DNA of 64,000 bases, taken from Conoideocrella luteorostrata (lineage: Eukaryota; Ascomycota; Sordariomycetes; Hypocreales; Clavicipitaceae). Of the stretch, positions 45,661-60,213 are shown one piece after another. A program made the position numbers and the translations under genes. The notes under the pieces are model-generated. The model ran no database searches, was not told the DNA's origin, and was given only the letters and a program-made list of their open reading frames with translations. Positions within the stretch are counted from its first letter, which is position 1. The number at the start of each line of letters is the position of its first letter. The stretch lies in the NCBI GenBank assembly GCA_032433595.1, contig JASWJB010000114.1, positions 1 to 64,000 on the forward strand, in the 5' to 3' direction.

Positions 45661-48600
45661 TTACTCTCCTCCTCTGAACCTCCGATTAAACTCCTCTACA
45701 GCAACTCCGATCATCTTGTACAAGAAGCCTCTTTCGCTGCCACCACCCACCGGAATAAACGGTCCATTTTCTCCGCCTCTCAGTACAAGACTAACACCTG
45801 TCCGCTCCTTTGCAATTGTCTGGACGTCTTTCAGTGGTATATCCCATTCACTACTGAGTCGTTTGGACCTAATAAGTAGTATCCGAGCAAAGGTGACCAT
45901 GACGACCATATCTTCTTTCGGCAGCTCGAGATGACCAATGTACTGCTCATCAAAGTATCGTCCATTGTCAACTTGTTTTAGCCAGTACTGCCCCATTGCC
46001 TCGCGACTATTGTATGGTCGTACAATACCGTCATTAGGAATGAAGCGCGGGAAGCGTGTGCGATCCAGCTCCTGTCCGTCAAAAACTGTTGTGGTATTGC
46101 GAATGCCCTCACTGACGTTGCTGGCCATGTCCAAAACGCCAACGGCAGGCTTAGTAGCCAGACCAAGTACTCCCTTGCCAACACCCTTGAAAAACCCTAG
46201 CGCACCCTCTTGCTCAGCACCCTCTAGAGGCTTTCGTGCAAGACCGCCGACTCCGGATGCAACGCTCGTAAACAGGGAGTTCGCACCTGCCGTAACACCG
46301 TACAGTGCATGCTTTGGTCGATTCCTCGCCTTTGTGATGCGTCTCCTGTCCTGGAATTGCTTGTCCAGCGATGCCGCTGCAAGACCTTTACCCAAACTAC
46401 CAGTGAACTTGGAGAAGCTGTCACTGAAGCCAAACACAGTCTTCTTCGCAAAGGATGCCGCTCCTTTTGCAATACCAATCCCGAACTCTTCAGGTCTGTC
46501 AGATAGGATAAGACCTTGGTACGGTTCGTAGAAAATGTCGGTTACACCAGATGATATGTTGCTGAACAAACCAACAGGGTTGCCAAGGAAGTCGGCAGAC
46601 CCAAGAATCTTGTGAATCTGGTACATCACCTCCTGGCTGTAGTGATTGGTCATGTTCTGGATGAGCACTGGTGTCGAAACACGTACATTATCCAACATCA
46701 GGGCGTTAAATCGGATGGGTGCGTCGTTGACATTTCCAATTGCCATAGTCATAACGTTGAGGAAGAACATAATTGGGTTCCGAGACGACGTCTTATCTTC
46801 TGCATTGACACGCTCGGTTCGCATGAAACTGAGGTCGACTTGCATAGGTTGAATGTTCAACACCTCGAAGTACATGTCTTGGCCAGTTTGCTGCTGAGAT
46901 GGCTCTGGAATGTCCAGGTCTTCATCACAAAGCTTGCCCTCCTCCTCCACCATTGTCCAGCTAGCGCCAGGGACGTTCGAGAAGTCCAGCAGTGCGAACA
47001 CAAAGTCTTCATCCAGATCAACTGTCATTTGCTGTAGAAGGACCGTGGCGTACTTAAAGTATGTGACTCCATAGGAATCATCCTTTACGCGGCTGATCAT
47101 GGCATGCAAGGATGGATGGGCATCCACTTCGTTGGCCTTCTTCGGCACCACACTGGGGTACAGAATCATAGGGAAAATGCCGCCATAAAGCTGATTGTCA
47201 ATCTGGATCCATTTCACAGCTAACGATATCGTCTGAATGAGAGGCGAATCACTAAAACGAAGCTGGACATCTCTAAAGGTGACATAGGCCAGCTCCTTCA
47301 GTCGCGCATTGACGAGGGAAATTCCAATGCCGGACAGTTTGAGCTGCGCTCGGAATGTCGCTCCGGTATCTTGGTCTTTGATTTCAAATGCCTCTAGTCC
47401 TGTGTTCGTTCTTGAGAGTGCTTTCGGTTTGTACATACTTCTGCTTTGCCTGAAATTGCTTAGGATTAGTGTCTGCGTTGGGCCGTCTGCCGCGACATTA
47501 ATGTCGATAATCTTCTGCTGGCCGGATGACTCCACAAATTTCATCGGAATTTGGTTACCAATCTCAGCCAACTTAACGTGACGTTCCTTATTATTGGTGG
47601 CGATGACCGCTTCGCGGAATTTGGCAGCAGGGAAATCCCATGCGTAAGGCATGATGCTCCTAGGAGGTAGCCTATACCGGATCGGCCTCCAACCGCTGCG
47701 GTCCTCAGCGTCGTCTTCGTCAACGTTTGGATTGGCTTGATAAAAGGTGAACTCGGTGTCACTTTCGTTACGCATGGAAAAGGGCCAGTTCTTCGTCTCC
47801 ATACTCAAGTTAAGGAAAATGGTCGAGTCTTCCAAGAGAATCTCGACCCGTACCAACCGCTGGCGTTGTCCAGCTTTTGCAATTTTAACGTGCGTGGTTC
47901 CAACGTCGGCAATATTAAAGGGAGAAGTCCAATGGTTATCGACCCCAGCGTAACAGAGACAAAGCTGCTTGACTGGAGATTTCTGCATGAAATGAAGCGG
48001 CTGCAGTGCGCCTTGTTCCAGCGTCATGTAACCAGAAGAGCTTGACTCTCGAACCAGTATTTCCTCGCCCAGCTTGTTTTCTAGCACGAATCTTGGGGCC
48101 AGAGTGACTACCTTGGTCATCTTGTATTTCCCTTCGCCAGACTTCACCGTAATGCCAAGATGAATCTCCTTGTTTTTTGAGGTCGAGTTCAGCACCACCT
48201 CAGAAGTACTACCAATAGCATCGAAACTTTGAGGCTTGCTCCATTCCGACTCATCAACCTTGAGGAGTGCTCGATTTCTATGATCGTCATTGCCATATGA
48301 GAACATGAATGGCAATGCCTTTGGCCGTTTGCGGTCGGTTGTGTCGACAAGAGGAAGGTGACCAGCAGCGGGCTTGGCTTGCTGCAGCCAACTCTTCATG
48401 CGAATACGAAGGTCAAGGCCGGTCTTGTTCAAAACCACATACGGACTATATACCGTGACTTTGAAAGCACCTCCACTATTGGGAATTCTGAAATAGTGCA
48501 GCGCGAGATTCAGTGGAAGCCCTTGGTCGTCTTTGACAACTATTCGGCTTTCTCTCCGGAAGTCTTCGGTGGTCCCAGAACTAATAATGGAAAAGTCGCT

Positions 48601-51600
48601 GGGCTTGAAAACGGTGTCTTGCATATCAACGCTCAGAAGCAGCAGGTGTGAAAGCTCCACTACATGAACGGGACTCACTCCGCCCTTGCGAAGAAAGTTT
48701 GACCAGTCTTTCTTAGTATTCTTGTCGTATATCCTGTATTTGAAATCGTACGGTAAGAGATTTTCTAGGGTGACCGGGGCGGATAGCTTTATTTTCATAT
48801 AAGGATACACCCTGGCCAAAAAATTAGAATATGCCGATGCACCAGAAGCCGTGGTTATACTTACTTAGTCATGGGGTTAGATTTGTCAAATCGAGCATGC
48901 ACTTGAAAGTAGAAAGGATCCCCGTTTTCTCCCTTGCACACTAGCTGCTTAGTTGGTCGTTGAAGCAAGTCTCTCCACCAAAGCTGGTCTCTGCTCCATT
49001 GATAGCCAAACCCACCATCGGGTCGGACCAACGCCCGTTTCTCGAAAACAGCACCAACTGGAACAGGTCGTGAGTCACCTGGGGCGATCTTTTCAATTTT
49101 GAGTAGGTGGCCCTCCTCGGGATCGTAAACGCCAAGTTCAACAGGAATCTCGGTGGCGTTTTCGACTTGAAGAGGCGATCGCAACGTGACATACTTCACA
49201 TTATCGGATCCTAGACTGACTTCGACGCACAAGCGATGCAACACATTCTTAGCCTTCGGTCGAAGGCTGTATAGGAATTCACCTTCTCTGTTGAGTCTGA
49301 CGTTCTTGACGGGATCAAATCCACTGCCCTCCAGTTGAATTCCTACGTCACTTTGGCTAGATTCAGTCAAAAGATTTTCTCGCATCTTCTCCCAGTGCTC
49401 AAAGCTCCACGGTTCCTCGGCTCCGTCCTCAAGCCGCAGATTAATAGGCTCCTCGGAGCTTGGACATTTGGAGTGTAGGACCACCTCGAAGCCGGTGTAG
49501 TTCTTTATACGATACGGGGCTTCAACTCCTCTGGGTTTCTCTAGAACATTCTGTTCTGTAGTCAAGAAGGTCAAAGATTTCGAGGCCAGGGCGATAGAAG
49601 CTGTTGTAATGGTGATGTCAAAGGTTTTCTTCGATGCCACATCCACGGATACCAGCCCAGATACCGGGTCCTTCGCTATGCCAAGGCCAACCTGCCAAGG
49701 TTCCAATAGTGGCTCCCAGCTCGACTTGGAGAAATTATACACGCTCGAGTACATATCAATAGCTGACTCCGCCTTCAGGTTAGACGACCAGTTTTCTGCG
49801 GTGGTTGTGAAATTTTTTATCCCGATATCGAGGATAGGCAACTCATGTAAATCACCAATGAGAACGACGCGAATACCTTCAATAGTAGCCGACAATTCCT
49901 CGTGATTATGTGCAGCAGCCGTTGGTGGCTTTGGCGGCGGCTTGATGGATTTGCCAGCGATTGTTTTTGTGCCTCTTGTCTTGGCAATTGTCGACAGACC
50001 ACGCCCACTGGCGGACTTATACTTCAAGCCGGCCGTTCTCAACTGTCTAGCTTTTTGTTCAGCAGCGGTCTCTTCTGGGACCTTTGTCTCGTTTCCAGAC
50101 AGCTCGCCGGCTCTGGTAATGATTTGAAGAACCAAGAGAATATCACGAAGCGAAAGACGGAGAATCAACGGTTCTATGTCAACATGAATACTCGTTACTC
50201 CGACCTGTGAACTGTCCATATTTAGCTGTATGGAGAAGTCGTCGATAATTCGCAGACGAGACGTTTCAAATTTGTCCATTCGACACAAATACATGCCAAT
50301 TTCAGATATTTGGAAAGTGAGGGCATGTTGCTTTGAAAGGAGCATTTGCCTGATATTCAGAACAACAGCCTCTGAATTTGATGCCAGAGGGTTAGCAATA
50401 AGTATGACTTGAGCATCCACAAGATTGACCCGGAATGCCATAGACATCGTTGATTCTTCTTTAGGCTTTTGAGGCTTAACTGCAGTTGTGTCGTCGCGTT
50501 GTCGTGAGACTTGGGTTTGTTGCCTCTCAGAGCCAGGAGCATTATTGTAAGTGACTTGCATCGAGTCACTGTCAGATTCATCCACAGTTTCTCCGATGCT
50601 TTCGTCATCCATAGGACTAGCATCATCCACAGCAAGACCTTCCGTTATGAATCGTTGAATAGTAAAAAGATAGTCGAGTGCAAAGATGATTCGAGGACTA
50701 TCAATAGTAGCCATCGCAATCAAGCTCCTTTCTTTCCCGCCGGACATGGTGATGCTTGCCATTAGCTGTTGAGCCTCCTTATTGGAAGATGTCATAATTC
50801 GCTTGTACCTGTTAGTTTCTCTCGGTCGGCTATCGTGAATAGTGAAGGATCGAATAAGAAGCTCGGCTTCCAGCGAGCCATCAGAGAGCATCCTTGTTTT
50901 GAATCTTGTCTCATCAAGTGAGAATTTTGACAGACTTGACTTAGAAGGATCTCCCACCGGCTCGTCTTCTTCAGCCATAATGAGCTCCAGGCCTACAGTA
51001 TTGGCCCGGAACACAAGATCAAGTTTCGTCCAGGCATCTTGTAATGAGCTGAGCTCTGGCGAGAGGTCGACAAGGTTCTGGTCATTCTGTTTGTCGTCAG
51101 CCGTTGGCGCAGATCTAGCGCGCTGTAGTGTCCCCTCATCAACCATTCGAGCAGCTTCCTCATCAGAGTCGTCTCCTTCCCCAGCAAATGCAGCAGGAAC
51201 AGCCTTGGAAATTTCCAACAACGATTTGAGTTGATATTGAGTCAGTCGAAGTTTGATGTCCGACAGTGAGCCCTCAATCTCTGCATCTGGTCGCTTCAAT
51301 CCTTCCTTATGTTCAGCGTAAGTAATGCTGAATCCCAGATCAACGTGATCGATCATCTCGAGCTCTTCTGATCGGTCATCCGAGTAGTGGGAATCAGAGG
51401 TAAGTCTGACGTTTCTGATGCCGGCAGATATCTTCATGGCGATTTCGGATTTTTCGCTATCATCAAGAGGCGCGAACTTGTTTTGCGCATAGATTTCACC
51501 CAGATAGGCTGTGATAACATCTCCTTTGGGTTGATCAGACGCGAACAGACGAGGAAACACAACAATTGGCGTCTTAACAACAACATCAAACTTGATTCTG

Positions 51601-54600
51601 CTTGGGCTTTGCTGGATTTGGTTCGCTCGAGTCACGGCAGCTTGTCGGGCGGCATTATACAATGCTTGCATTTTGCCAAACTTGACAAGAAAATCGATGA
51701 TTTTGCGGAACGGCTCCTCAACGAAATTGACTTTGACAGAGCCAGCTCGAAGGAAAATTGAGCTGTCATACCCAGGATAAGCCTTACTATTCCCAGAATC
51801 AAATGTTTCATACCTGAAATCAGCAAGATCATCGCCTTGTATTGTAACCAGCTTTCGAAGATTTGAGTCCGCTGAAACACCAAGGTTGACATCGTCAACT
51901 AAAGACAGATCACCCAGTTTGGCAGATATGCGCATCGTCTTGCCGCTGACAAATATACCGGCGTCTCCGTGATTGAACGAGAGCGTGGCCAGTCTAATTC
52001 CATCGTTATTGAGTATGAGTCGAATGGCCTTTAAATCGACCTTTACGCGGATAGATCCTGCATCCTCCTTAGCTTTCGGAGTTTCCACCAAGCTGCTTTC
52101 AAGGTTCTTATCCTCCCCATCTTCATCTGCCACCTCGATAGCAGGTGTTTGGGTATTCTGTTCGTTGTTGCCTCCTGTGAATGTGATCAAAATAAAATCT
52201 AGTAGCGTCAGAAGCGTCTTACGCGTGACGACTAGATTGATGGTCGACACCACCGCGGTTATGTTGGTTTCAACACCCTCATAAACAGGCATAAATTCTG
52301 GCGACTGTCTGTTGATCTTCTGAAACTTAACGTGAACGAGACTTCTTCCGGCTTTCAGATCTTCGCTATCACCAGATGATACAATTGACTTGAACTCTCC
52401 GGATGGGTTTTCAACGAAGTCCTCAACCGCGACAGAACCCAAGGACACCTCAGCAGCCATATCGTATGTTCTGGTATAAAAGGCAAGGTCAAAACGCTCA
52501 GCTACAAGCTCCACCAGTAGAGCATCAGGCTTGACGTGATCAGGATCGCTCTTGTAAAGTGAGCCTTTGAGTGTATCCACTTTGAAGTTGAACTCGAAGC
52601 TCTTTTGTTGAATTTTGAGGTGCTGCACATTGCCTCCATCTGTAGCGTCTTCGAAGTCGTCGTCATCTTCATCAATATCCTCAAGCACAACAGCAGTCTG
52701 AGGTTGCATGAATGGGAATGCTGCAGATTGACGACCCTCCCGCTGGGATTTCCGCCGTGAGCGAGTGGAATTGGAACTCATTAATCGTGGTCGCGTAGGC
52801 TCTTTCGGTACATCGCTAACAGAGGATTCGAGGTCCTGTCGTTGTCCCAGCTTTGGGATGGCCACATCTATGATCTTCATGAGATTCTTGTATTTCGAGT
52901 CGGATACCGCCGCATGTAACATAGGAAGGTGGCCTGAAACCCGCAGCTTCGTGAGATTAGAGGCTTTAGGTAAGATAGAGGTTTCGACGACAAAGTCGAC
53001 ATTGATTTGCTCCACAATGTGTAATTGGGCGTCTGCACTCTTCTTTTGAAGCTGCTTTTTGGTTTCTTCAATTGATGGGCCAATGAGTACTTGTGTTGAC
53101 GTGAGTTTCACAAGGAATTTATCATACATGGCCGATTCCAGGCGCTTGAAGTCATCGTCGCTGTAGGAGTGGCTCTGTTTTGACTGGATGTCTTTAATGG
53201 TATTATTATCCACCAGTTGGCTGTTGACATGAATATGACCAGCATCAACTATTAAGCAAGTTGACTTCTGCGTTGTGATACTGACGGGCACGATGATAAG
53301 TGGTGCTTGGAGGTCCAGTTCAGCGTTCACAGTTTTGTGTTCTTCGAGAGCAAATTCGAGACCCGCGCGAGTCTGCTCTCGGAGGCCTTCCACAGTGGCG
53401 CCGGCGCTTTCCATCAAAGCCGTGATAGACTCCATGTGTCTCTCAGGCGGACGGAAGAAATCAACGATGCCCACGACGAAATTTGGATTCCACACGACTT
53501 CCAAGGGCTTGAGTTTACCCACAATGGCAAAGTCGCCTTCTCGCTCTATTGGATTCTGCTCGATTTCGAACTGGAAGAACGGTTCCTCCCTATCATTCTC
53601 CAGCTCTTTCAGGGATAGGCTCTTTCGCTGTCGAGTCTCTGGAGCATCCTTGACTCGAACAATTTCAGGATACAAGCTATCAGGCGTGGTGCCATCATTG
53701 ACACGTAGCCCTCCCAGGCTGACATTTGCCAGAAGAGAATCTGTTCTTTTGAGAGCCTTGGCTTTAAAAACATCAAAGTGGAGACTCAAAAGATCAGCCG
53801 GGTTGTCGTGGGGACTCTTCTTCAAGGTAAAACTGCCTGTACTAAGAGACGTCTCGAGACATAGCTTGACAGCTTCTCTGGGAACGTCGACCTCTTCGGC
53901 AATGGCTGTCTTCTCGTCCCAATCAATCATATCGTACAGCTCCTTTCGCTGCTCCTCAGTCATTTGGGTATTTTCTTCGTTTTGTTCTATCGTTCCTTGG
54001 GGTTTGGACCCCCACATCCATGCCAGCCAGCCTTGTTGTTCTTGATGTTGCGGTTGCTTCTTCAATGCTTCCGCATTCTCCTTCTTCAGTTGGTTTCGCG
54101 CCAGCGACCGCCAGAAACGCAAGTCTTCGTAATCCAGATTCCACTCAAGCTGTCCAAGATCCTCGGTCTCCTTGGTCGTAAGCTGCTGCTGCTGTTTCTT
54201 CTTTTTGAACAACTCAATATACCTCTGCCGGTCATCACGCCGCTGGCGGAAATAATCCCAGGACCATTTGCGGTTTCTTTCACGAATCTTATTCAGCACA
54301 GCGTTGCCAGCAAAGAGTAGCCACGCACGAGGGTCTTCCTTTGGGCGAACACCTTTTGGCTTCAAGCTCTTGTATTCCTGATGTCTAATAAAGTAATGGA
54401 ATAGATCAACCATCATCAACGCGTCGCGATATTGATCATCGTCGAGAACAAGACCAATCTCCTCGAAGAGAAGATTTGCTTTGAACTTTGGTGCATGAAT
54501 ATCACCAGATTTGTCCAGTTCAATTTTTGCTTGACCGTTGACTGGCCGCAAGATGAACTGGTGATCAGAGATAGCAGCATTGACCTTACCTCCCATGCTC

Positions 54601-55340
54601 TTAAATTTCTCCACCATTTGGTCGTGCGATATTGGCTCCTTCAGAGGCGACGATGCTTCGCGTCCAGTTCCGAACAGCTCTGAATCTGTGTTCCAGTATA
54701 CAGACAAGGCGCCCAACGTTGCCAATTTGTGTGTTGTCGTGTTTGAATCTTGGATGAAGGTAGGTTTCCACTGACCATCGGTGCTGACAGCACTGAATTC
54801 TTGTAGAACCAGGCCTAGAGCGAATGGATGTCCGGGGGCAGAGATGGAATCCTCGTATCGAACATGAATATTCTTGACGGTTACCTGCAGATTGTCAACG
54901 ACCTTAGTAACCAGGCTCTGGGTGAAGCTCTGGTTCTTCTTCTGTTCTTCTTGGCTCATGCCTTCCTGGTTCTTCTCTTTCAGTAATTCGGCGCTGTCTA
55001 ATTTCTCCATCTTGAGCCGCTGTCTTCTGCGCTCCTCTTCTTCATCGTCATATTCGGCTTCTTCCTTCGGGCTAGCCAGCAAGTAAACATCTTCGATAAG
55101 AACCTTAACCGGGGCACCACGGAGATTGGACCACGGTATGACCAGCGTGAGCTCACCCAGATGACCCTCAACGACATTGATGGGAAGTTTCAACTGGTCA
55201 AGAGCCTCGCGGCGGAGCTGGAGGTTTCGGAGTTTGACATCGCCAGACCAGATACCGACCTTGAGCTGCGTTGGGTCAAAGTTCTTGACGTACATGCCCA
55301 AGAAGCGGTTCAGCAGGCCGGCGACCAGTCCCTCCAACAT
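45661..55340 (-). CDS. VPS13: VPS13 bridge-like lipid transfer protein
   Basis: Exon 1 (48865-55340) and exon 2 (45661-48811) flank a single 53-nt intron; the split Lys codon AA|G restores frame. The product is 3208 residues, full length for fungal VPS13, which carries lipids along a hydrophobic groove at contacts between ER, mitochondria, vacuole and other membranes. The chorein N domain begins at residue 1 (MLEGLVAGLLNRFLGMYVKNF; then VGIWSGDVKLRNLQLRREAL). Next come long repeating beta-groove modules. The adaptor-binding (VAB/SHR-BD) region spans the exon junction and continues past KDWSNFLRKGGVSPVHVVELSH. The ATG2-C-like amphipathic region (GVTAGANSLFTSVASG; GFFKGVGKGVLGLATKPAVG) and a C-terminal PH-like domain ending EEFNRRFRGGE complete it. 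I see no internal stop or frame break. The start is unambiguous because it opens on the conserved chorein motif. Confidence 0.97.
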
Positions 55341-56585
55341 GGTGGCAGTAGTGTTGCCGTAACCCGGGCAGGGTAAACCAAGATGGCGTTGACGGCTTCC
55401 GAATCTCTACAATGACAACATGAGTAGACTTCAGATGTATGGATGGAGGCCGTGCGTATCGTATCGGTCGTTTCCCGCACCCTCAGTAACCAGCGCGGAC
55501 GTGTTGTCACAGTCGGTTTGGTGACTGTTGTGAGGTGAGGGGCTCTCGACTTTGAGCGCTGCAGAAATTAGAACGGCAGCTCTGTGTCTCGGCCAGGAGG
55601 AGAGGGACTATTTGTTGACTTCTGTGTGTGAATGGATGAACAGTATATGGTTGAGCGAATTTGATACACAATGTGAAATGTACGGCTACGAGAGTAAAGG
55701 ACAGAGCATCAAAGGATGGGATGGGGATCGATGATCGAACGACGGATGGCCAAGCTGCTAGTTAGCTGGCTACTTGGATACCTCGGAGCTAGCACGGTAG
55801 CTAAGCTTTAGTTATTGGGCTGCTGGGCTTGGAGCAGGCTCCGAAAATCTGGGCAGTGCGTGCAGCTCAGACCTAGTCAAGTTGCTCAGGCACTACTGAC
55901 CCAACTGGTGGTCCTTGGGGTGGTGACGTAGGGGGAAGTGGGAGGCCAGACCGGGACGCTAGCTGTTGGCTGGGCTGTCAGTTGGTAACACCATCGTGTT
56001 GCTCCGCTATTGGAAGCTGCGAAACAGTTTGCGAGCTACTTATGGAGTACCCAGCACGCGCGCCTGCGAAATTGCTGGTCGGGAGCGCGTGGCGGGGTAT
56101 ATATCAATGCTAGTAACGTACCTGTCCACCGTGGATGGTGAACGTGGCAAGACCTGTCGCCGCATTTCAGATATGAGAGACTTTCCAGAAATAGATAGAG
56201 CATGCACGTCAAGCCACACACCAAGCGTACTTTATACACTGTTGTTTGCAGGCTCCCGTATTCAGCCCCCCATGATTAGGAACCTTGCCATGAGCTTTTC
56301 ACACGATGTCACAGTTGCCCAACAAGTGCTTCGAATATATTTGGGAAATTCCCTCTACTAGGAAATCACAGCATCTACTACCTATTGCTGTTCTCTATAT
56401 TATTCTCTAATATCAGCTACACAGATATCAAACCTCATACAAGCTGAAACTTGTACTATTGTCACGAGGCCGAACCTCAATACCAGAAATCTTTGGGTAT
56501 TACGTCACCGCTTATGCTGAGTCCGTCTCCTTTATTTCACGGTCCGTCGTGATATGTGGGGCATTCCAAGAATCATCTACCTAGG

Positions 56586-56611
56586 GAGTACTCCGTACGG
56601 AGTACGGAGTA
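56586..56611. repeat. Triple overlapping TACGGAGTA element
   Basis: Three 9-mers (56589-56597 reversed, 56596-56604 and 56603-56611 forward) share their terminal TA bases, forming an almost continuous inverted and tandem array. Confidence 0.95.
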
Positions 56612-56793
56612 AACATATCATTACTGTATTATGTATGCTAAACACCATAATCTTTGAATCACAGTATTCTTAAGAAGCTACATTATAGTGGCGGAATATA
56701 ATAATAGAAGTCAACTAATTTGGTAGCAGTATTGTAGACATTCGGTAGGAGCGATAGCAATCTCAGAAGCAGCTATCTACCTGCGGAGGTACG

Positions 56794-56808
56794 TACTCCG
56801 TACTCCGT
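56794..56808. repeat. Tandem TACTCCGT pair
   Basis: TACTCCG TACTCCGT: two copies in the same orientation, about 200 bp from the triple element. Confidence 0.9.
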
Positions 56809-57451
56809 CCACCATCGCTAAAGCAAGGTTCCACAAAATATTTTCGTCGGTCGACATTGTGTTAACGGCGCGGCAACGTTCAAACGTTAGTATCGATAGT
56901 GTAGTCGGAAAGTAGCGAATTGCAAATAATACTATAGTCTATGGAATAACTTGCTCAGTTTTAGCGTCTGCATATAGATACATAGAAATAGAGAGCATTT
57001 TTTCCCAGCGTTTCTTCAGGTCTACAAATTCAACATTAAATATATGTCTAGGTGCCAAGTGCACACGTAAACTTGAGGTAATACCAATTGCAAGAGATGC
57101 CATCATTAAGTCATTCACCCATCCTGCTTTCGCCAGTCGGTCCTCAGGTCGTTTCAGCATTGACCAATGACCTCGAGAAGTCTCTACACAGATTCCAGAT
57201 CTCATATAGCCGGCAATCATACAAAAGACTAGGGTATGCCATTCAACGCCAACAAAATGCAGAAATATCACCAGCATCGAATTTCAACCTCCAACAAACA
57301 GGCCATGACTCATACCATCGTCTCTGTTATCTTGGGCGGAGCACAATGCACCATCAGGAATATATCCGCAACCTGTGCGCGTCGCCGTAGCCTCAAGGTC
57401 GAGCAAACCCTTGCTTGGCCTGTAATGGGTCAGAATACAGTTGGATAGGTG

Positions 57452-60213
57452 TTATAAACTACTACTTGCCTTCATTTGTTCAATACGAGCCTTGAGCTGG
57501 CTGGTTACCTCGGCTGCACGTCTCCAGCTCTCAACACCGCCACCACCGGTAGGTTGGGGTAATGAGGAAACAGGCCGCTCTCTGGTGATAGTCGCACTTG
57601 ACTCGCTACTTTCATAGGACGCAGGCACAGCGCTCCGGAAGCCCCTAGCCGGAGAGCCACGTCCAGAGGACGCTCCACTGCCACTATGACGAAGTTCAGG
57701 ACTGAGCTTGCTCCTAGGGTATGCCAGCTCTCCGTTTTCTTTCTCCTCTGACATGGTACTGGTAAAACTCATCCTGTTACGATTCGCCGAAGCAGGTCCA
57801 GAATCGCGATAAATTCCCACGTCATCGTGAATCGGCGATGTCACTGACAGTTGGTTAGAGCTATGTGTATCCGCTATCAAGTCGCCAAAATTTGACATAC
57901 CTGGACTGCCCAATCCTGGTGATGCTCCCAAGCCTTCAGCTCGGCTCAGCGCTTTCTTCAGGCGATCCAACTCTCGTCGTAATCGCTCGTTCACTTGTTC
58001 CGTTGCCTCAGCATCACTTCGAGCACGTACGAGTTGTGTTTCCTTGGCTTTGATGCTGAGTACATCTCTCGTATGATCTTCAATGAGGCCAGCATTTTGG
58101 TTCTTCAGCTCTTGGATTTCAGACATGAATTTATTCCGTTCTTGTCGCATGTCATCCACTTGTCGTGAAAGGCGTTCGTTAGTGGCACGAAGCTCCTCTA
58201 GTTCCGCACGCTCGACGGCTGTGAGGCCGCTGGAAGGAGGCGGAGAGTCGGCTGCCGGCATGATGGGAGCAACTGCTGGCTTCGCCAGAGAACGTCCAGC
58301 AAGACCCCTGGATAAACCAACTCGAGGCTGGGGAGTCGGTGCCACAGGCTCATCATCTGAAGGCATCACGGGCGGTCCTGCAGCAGGCCGGCGAGGGGAT
58401 GCTGCTCCAGGCCCAGCTAGTGCTCGTTTTTGAGGAGCCTTCAAGCCTCCCAAAGCGGAGGGCTTTGAGGCTCCGAGTTTGCTTCCGGCTATAGCGGGTT
58501 TGGCAACCGGTGGAGGTGGAGGAGATGTTTCCGACGGCATGACAGGAAGGGCTGCTTTTTTAACAGCCGGCTTCTTTGCCCCAAGAGGTTTTTTTGCTGA
58601 AGGGGGAACGGCCTTTGGTGCTGGCGCAACCTTTGGCTTTTCCTTAGCCTTTACCTCAGCGCTTTCGTAAAACTCCTTTACCTTAGTCTTGCGAATATCA
58701 TCCAGACCATCAAGATAAGGTGTCATTGCTCGTTCTCCAATGATTTTCATTACTGTTCCCAGAATCTCAGCACCTCCATCTCGAAGAGTTGGGCTGGATT
58801 CTGAAAGCAGCTTTTTGCCGGATTCACATATGGTAGCAATTTCAGGCTTTGCGGGAACTGTCCTGGTGGTACGTAAGCAGCGAATGAGAAATTTCATTGT
58901 GCCTTCTTTGACTTGAGGATTCTTGTTGCCCAAGTAGGCGATGATATCTTCTAGACAGTCGCTAAGACTTGTTGAAGCAAAAACTGCATCCAATGCTGCG
59001 CCAAGAGCATCAGAGACCGACGCTTTCTTCTCTTTCAAGCGATCCATGATGGGCTGCATGACGACACCACGGTATTTAGAATAGCTTTGCCGCAGGCCTT
59101 TGGCCAGTTGCTCGATACACTGTGCCGCTTGCGTGACAACGGCTACATTGGCATCCTTCATACACTTCGCAAGACCCCTGTTAACCTCGTTGAAGTCGCT
59201 GTCTTTGATGCGAGGGACGCTCAAAGCTTGAAAAAGCCCTTCGACGGCTTCTTTTCGATCTTTCCACTTCGAGGACGCAAGCATATCTGTGAAGTTGGCG
59301 GGGATCTTCCTGCTGATATCCTCTGGTTCAGCTAGAGAGAATGCATCCAGTTCGGCCGCCTCTTCTCCCTCCACCTCACCATCTTCATAATCTTCACCTC
59401 CAGCAGGCGCAGACTCCACTGCCGCTTGCTGTGATCGAAGCAGTCGCTCCTGTTTCGGTGGCGCCTCAGCTTTAATCTTCTCGAACTGTGCTTCGAGGTC
59501 TGTCTGTTGCGTCGGTTTCAAATCACCCCAGAACATTGGTTTCATAGCTTCGCGCAACCATCGGTACAGTTCAACTGTGAGGCTCGTCGCCTCAGCACGT
59601 ACGTTCTTGTCAGCGGCGCCGAAAACTTTGGGTAATGCCTTAAGCACTGGTTTGGGGTCCACTACTTTGCATCCGTAGTTGTGAAATATGGCAGTCAAAG
59701 AGTTCAGTGTTGCTGCAACGTTCTTTGGCACCTTGTTGGACAGGCCAGGCAAAACATCTTCCACCACAGGACCGGCGACGTCGAGCTCGATGTAGAGAAG
59801 TAAGGCTTCCTGAGCATTCTGTTTCGTAGCTGCTCTTGTTGATGATAAACATTTCTCGACCATGGGTGTGATTGTGAGGCCGCGTGTTCGCAGCGCACAG
59901 TCTCGTCCGCCATACTTGAGGAATGCGCAAAGGGCTATGATACCCTCTTGTTGCGCAGCGACGTTGGAATCTGTCACTGCCGATTTCCAGAGGCTGGGAT
60001 CATTGAGAAACGGTCGAAAACAAGGGTCGGACTCGTCGGGAGATGCAGAAAATTGCTTGGCAGCATCTTCATACGCTGCCTTTCGGACTTTCCAAACCTA
60101 TTCCGACAGGGGTTAGTTAACCTAAGTGAAGCAGTTGCAACAACGGGTCTAACCTTATGAGTAAATCGATCTGACAGCGGCAAGGAACTAAAGTCCTCTT
60201 CCTGGTCCGCCAT
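57452..60213 (-). CDS. TOG-domain microtubule polymerase, XMAP215/Dis1 family (Stu2/AlpA-like)
   Basis: A 20-codon first exon (60154-60213, MADQEEDFSSLPLSDRFTHK) and a large second exon (57452-60097) flank a 56-nt intron and give 901 residues. The protein should bind tubulin with its TOG domains and promote plus-end growth at spindle poles and kinetochores. TOG1 covers about residues 1-230 (VWKVRKAAYEDAAKQF; ALPKVFGAADKNVRAEA). TOG2 covers about 265-500 (KWKDRKEAVEGLFQAL; NKNPQVKEGTMKFLIRCL; SPTLRDGGAEILGTVMKIIGE). A basic Lys/Pro/Ala linker follows (KKPLGAKKPAVKKAALP) for binding the microtubule lattice. A coiled coil at about 655-755 (VERAELEELRATNERLSRQV) probably makes the dimer, and a Ser-rich tail ends the protein. 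Two TOGs plus a coiled coil is the fungal arrangement. An open frame continues upstream of 60213, but homology with the family begins at this ATG. It is divergent from the G-patch gene. Confidence 0.95.

Larger units (their letters stand above)
55341..57451. other. 2.1-kb intergenic stretch
   Basis: This is the 5' side of VPS13 and the 3' side of the TOG-protein gene, both on the minus strand. Frames at 55966-56361 (plus) and 56939-57277 (minus) show no family signature. It contains the densest TACGGAGTA element in the window (56586-56611) and a second copy at 56794-56808. No gene seen. Confidence 0.55.
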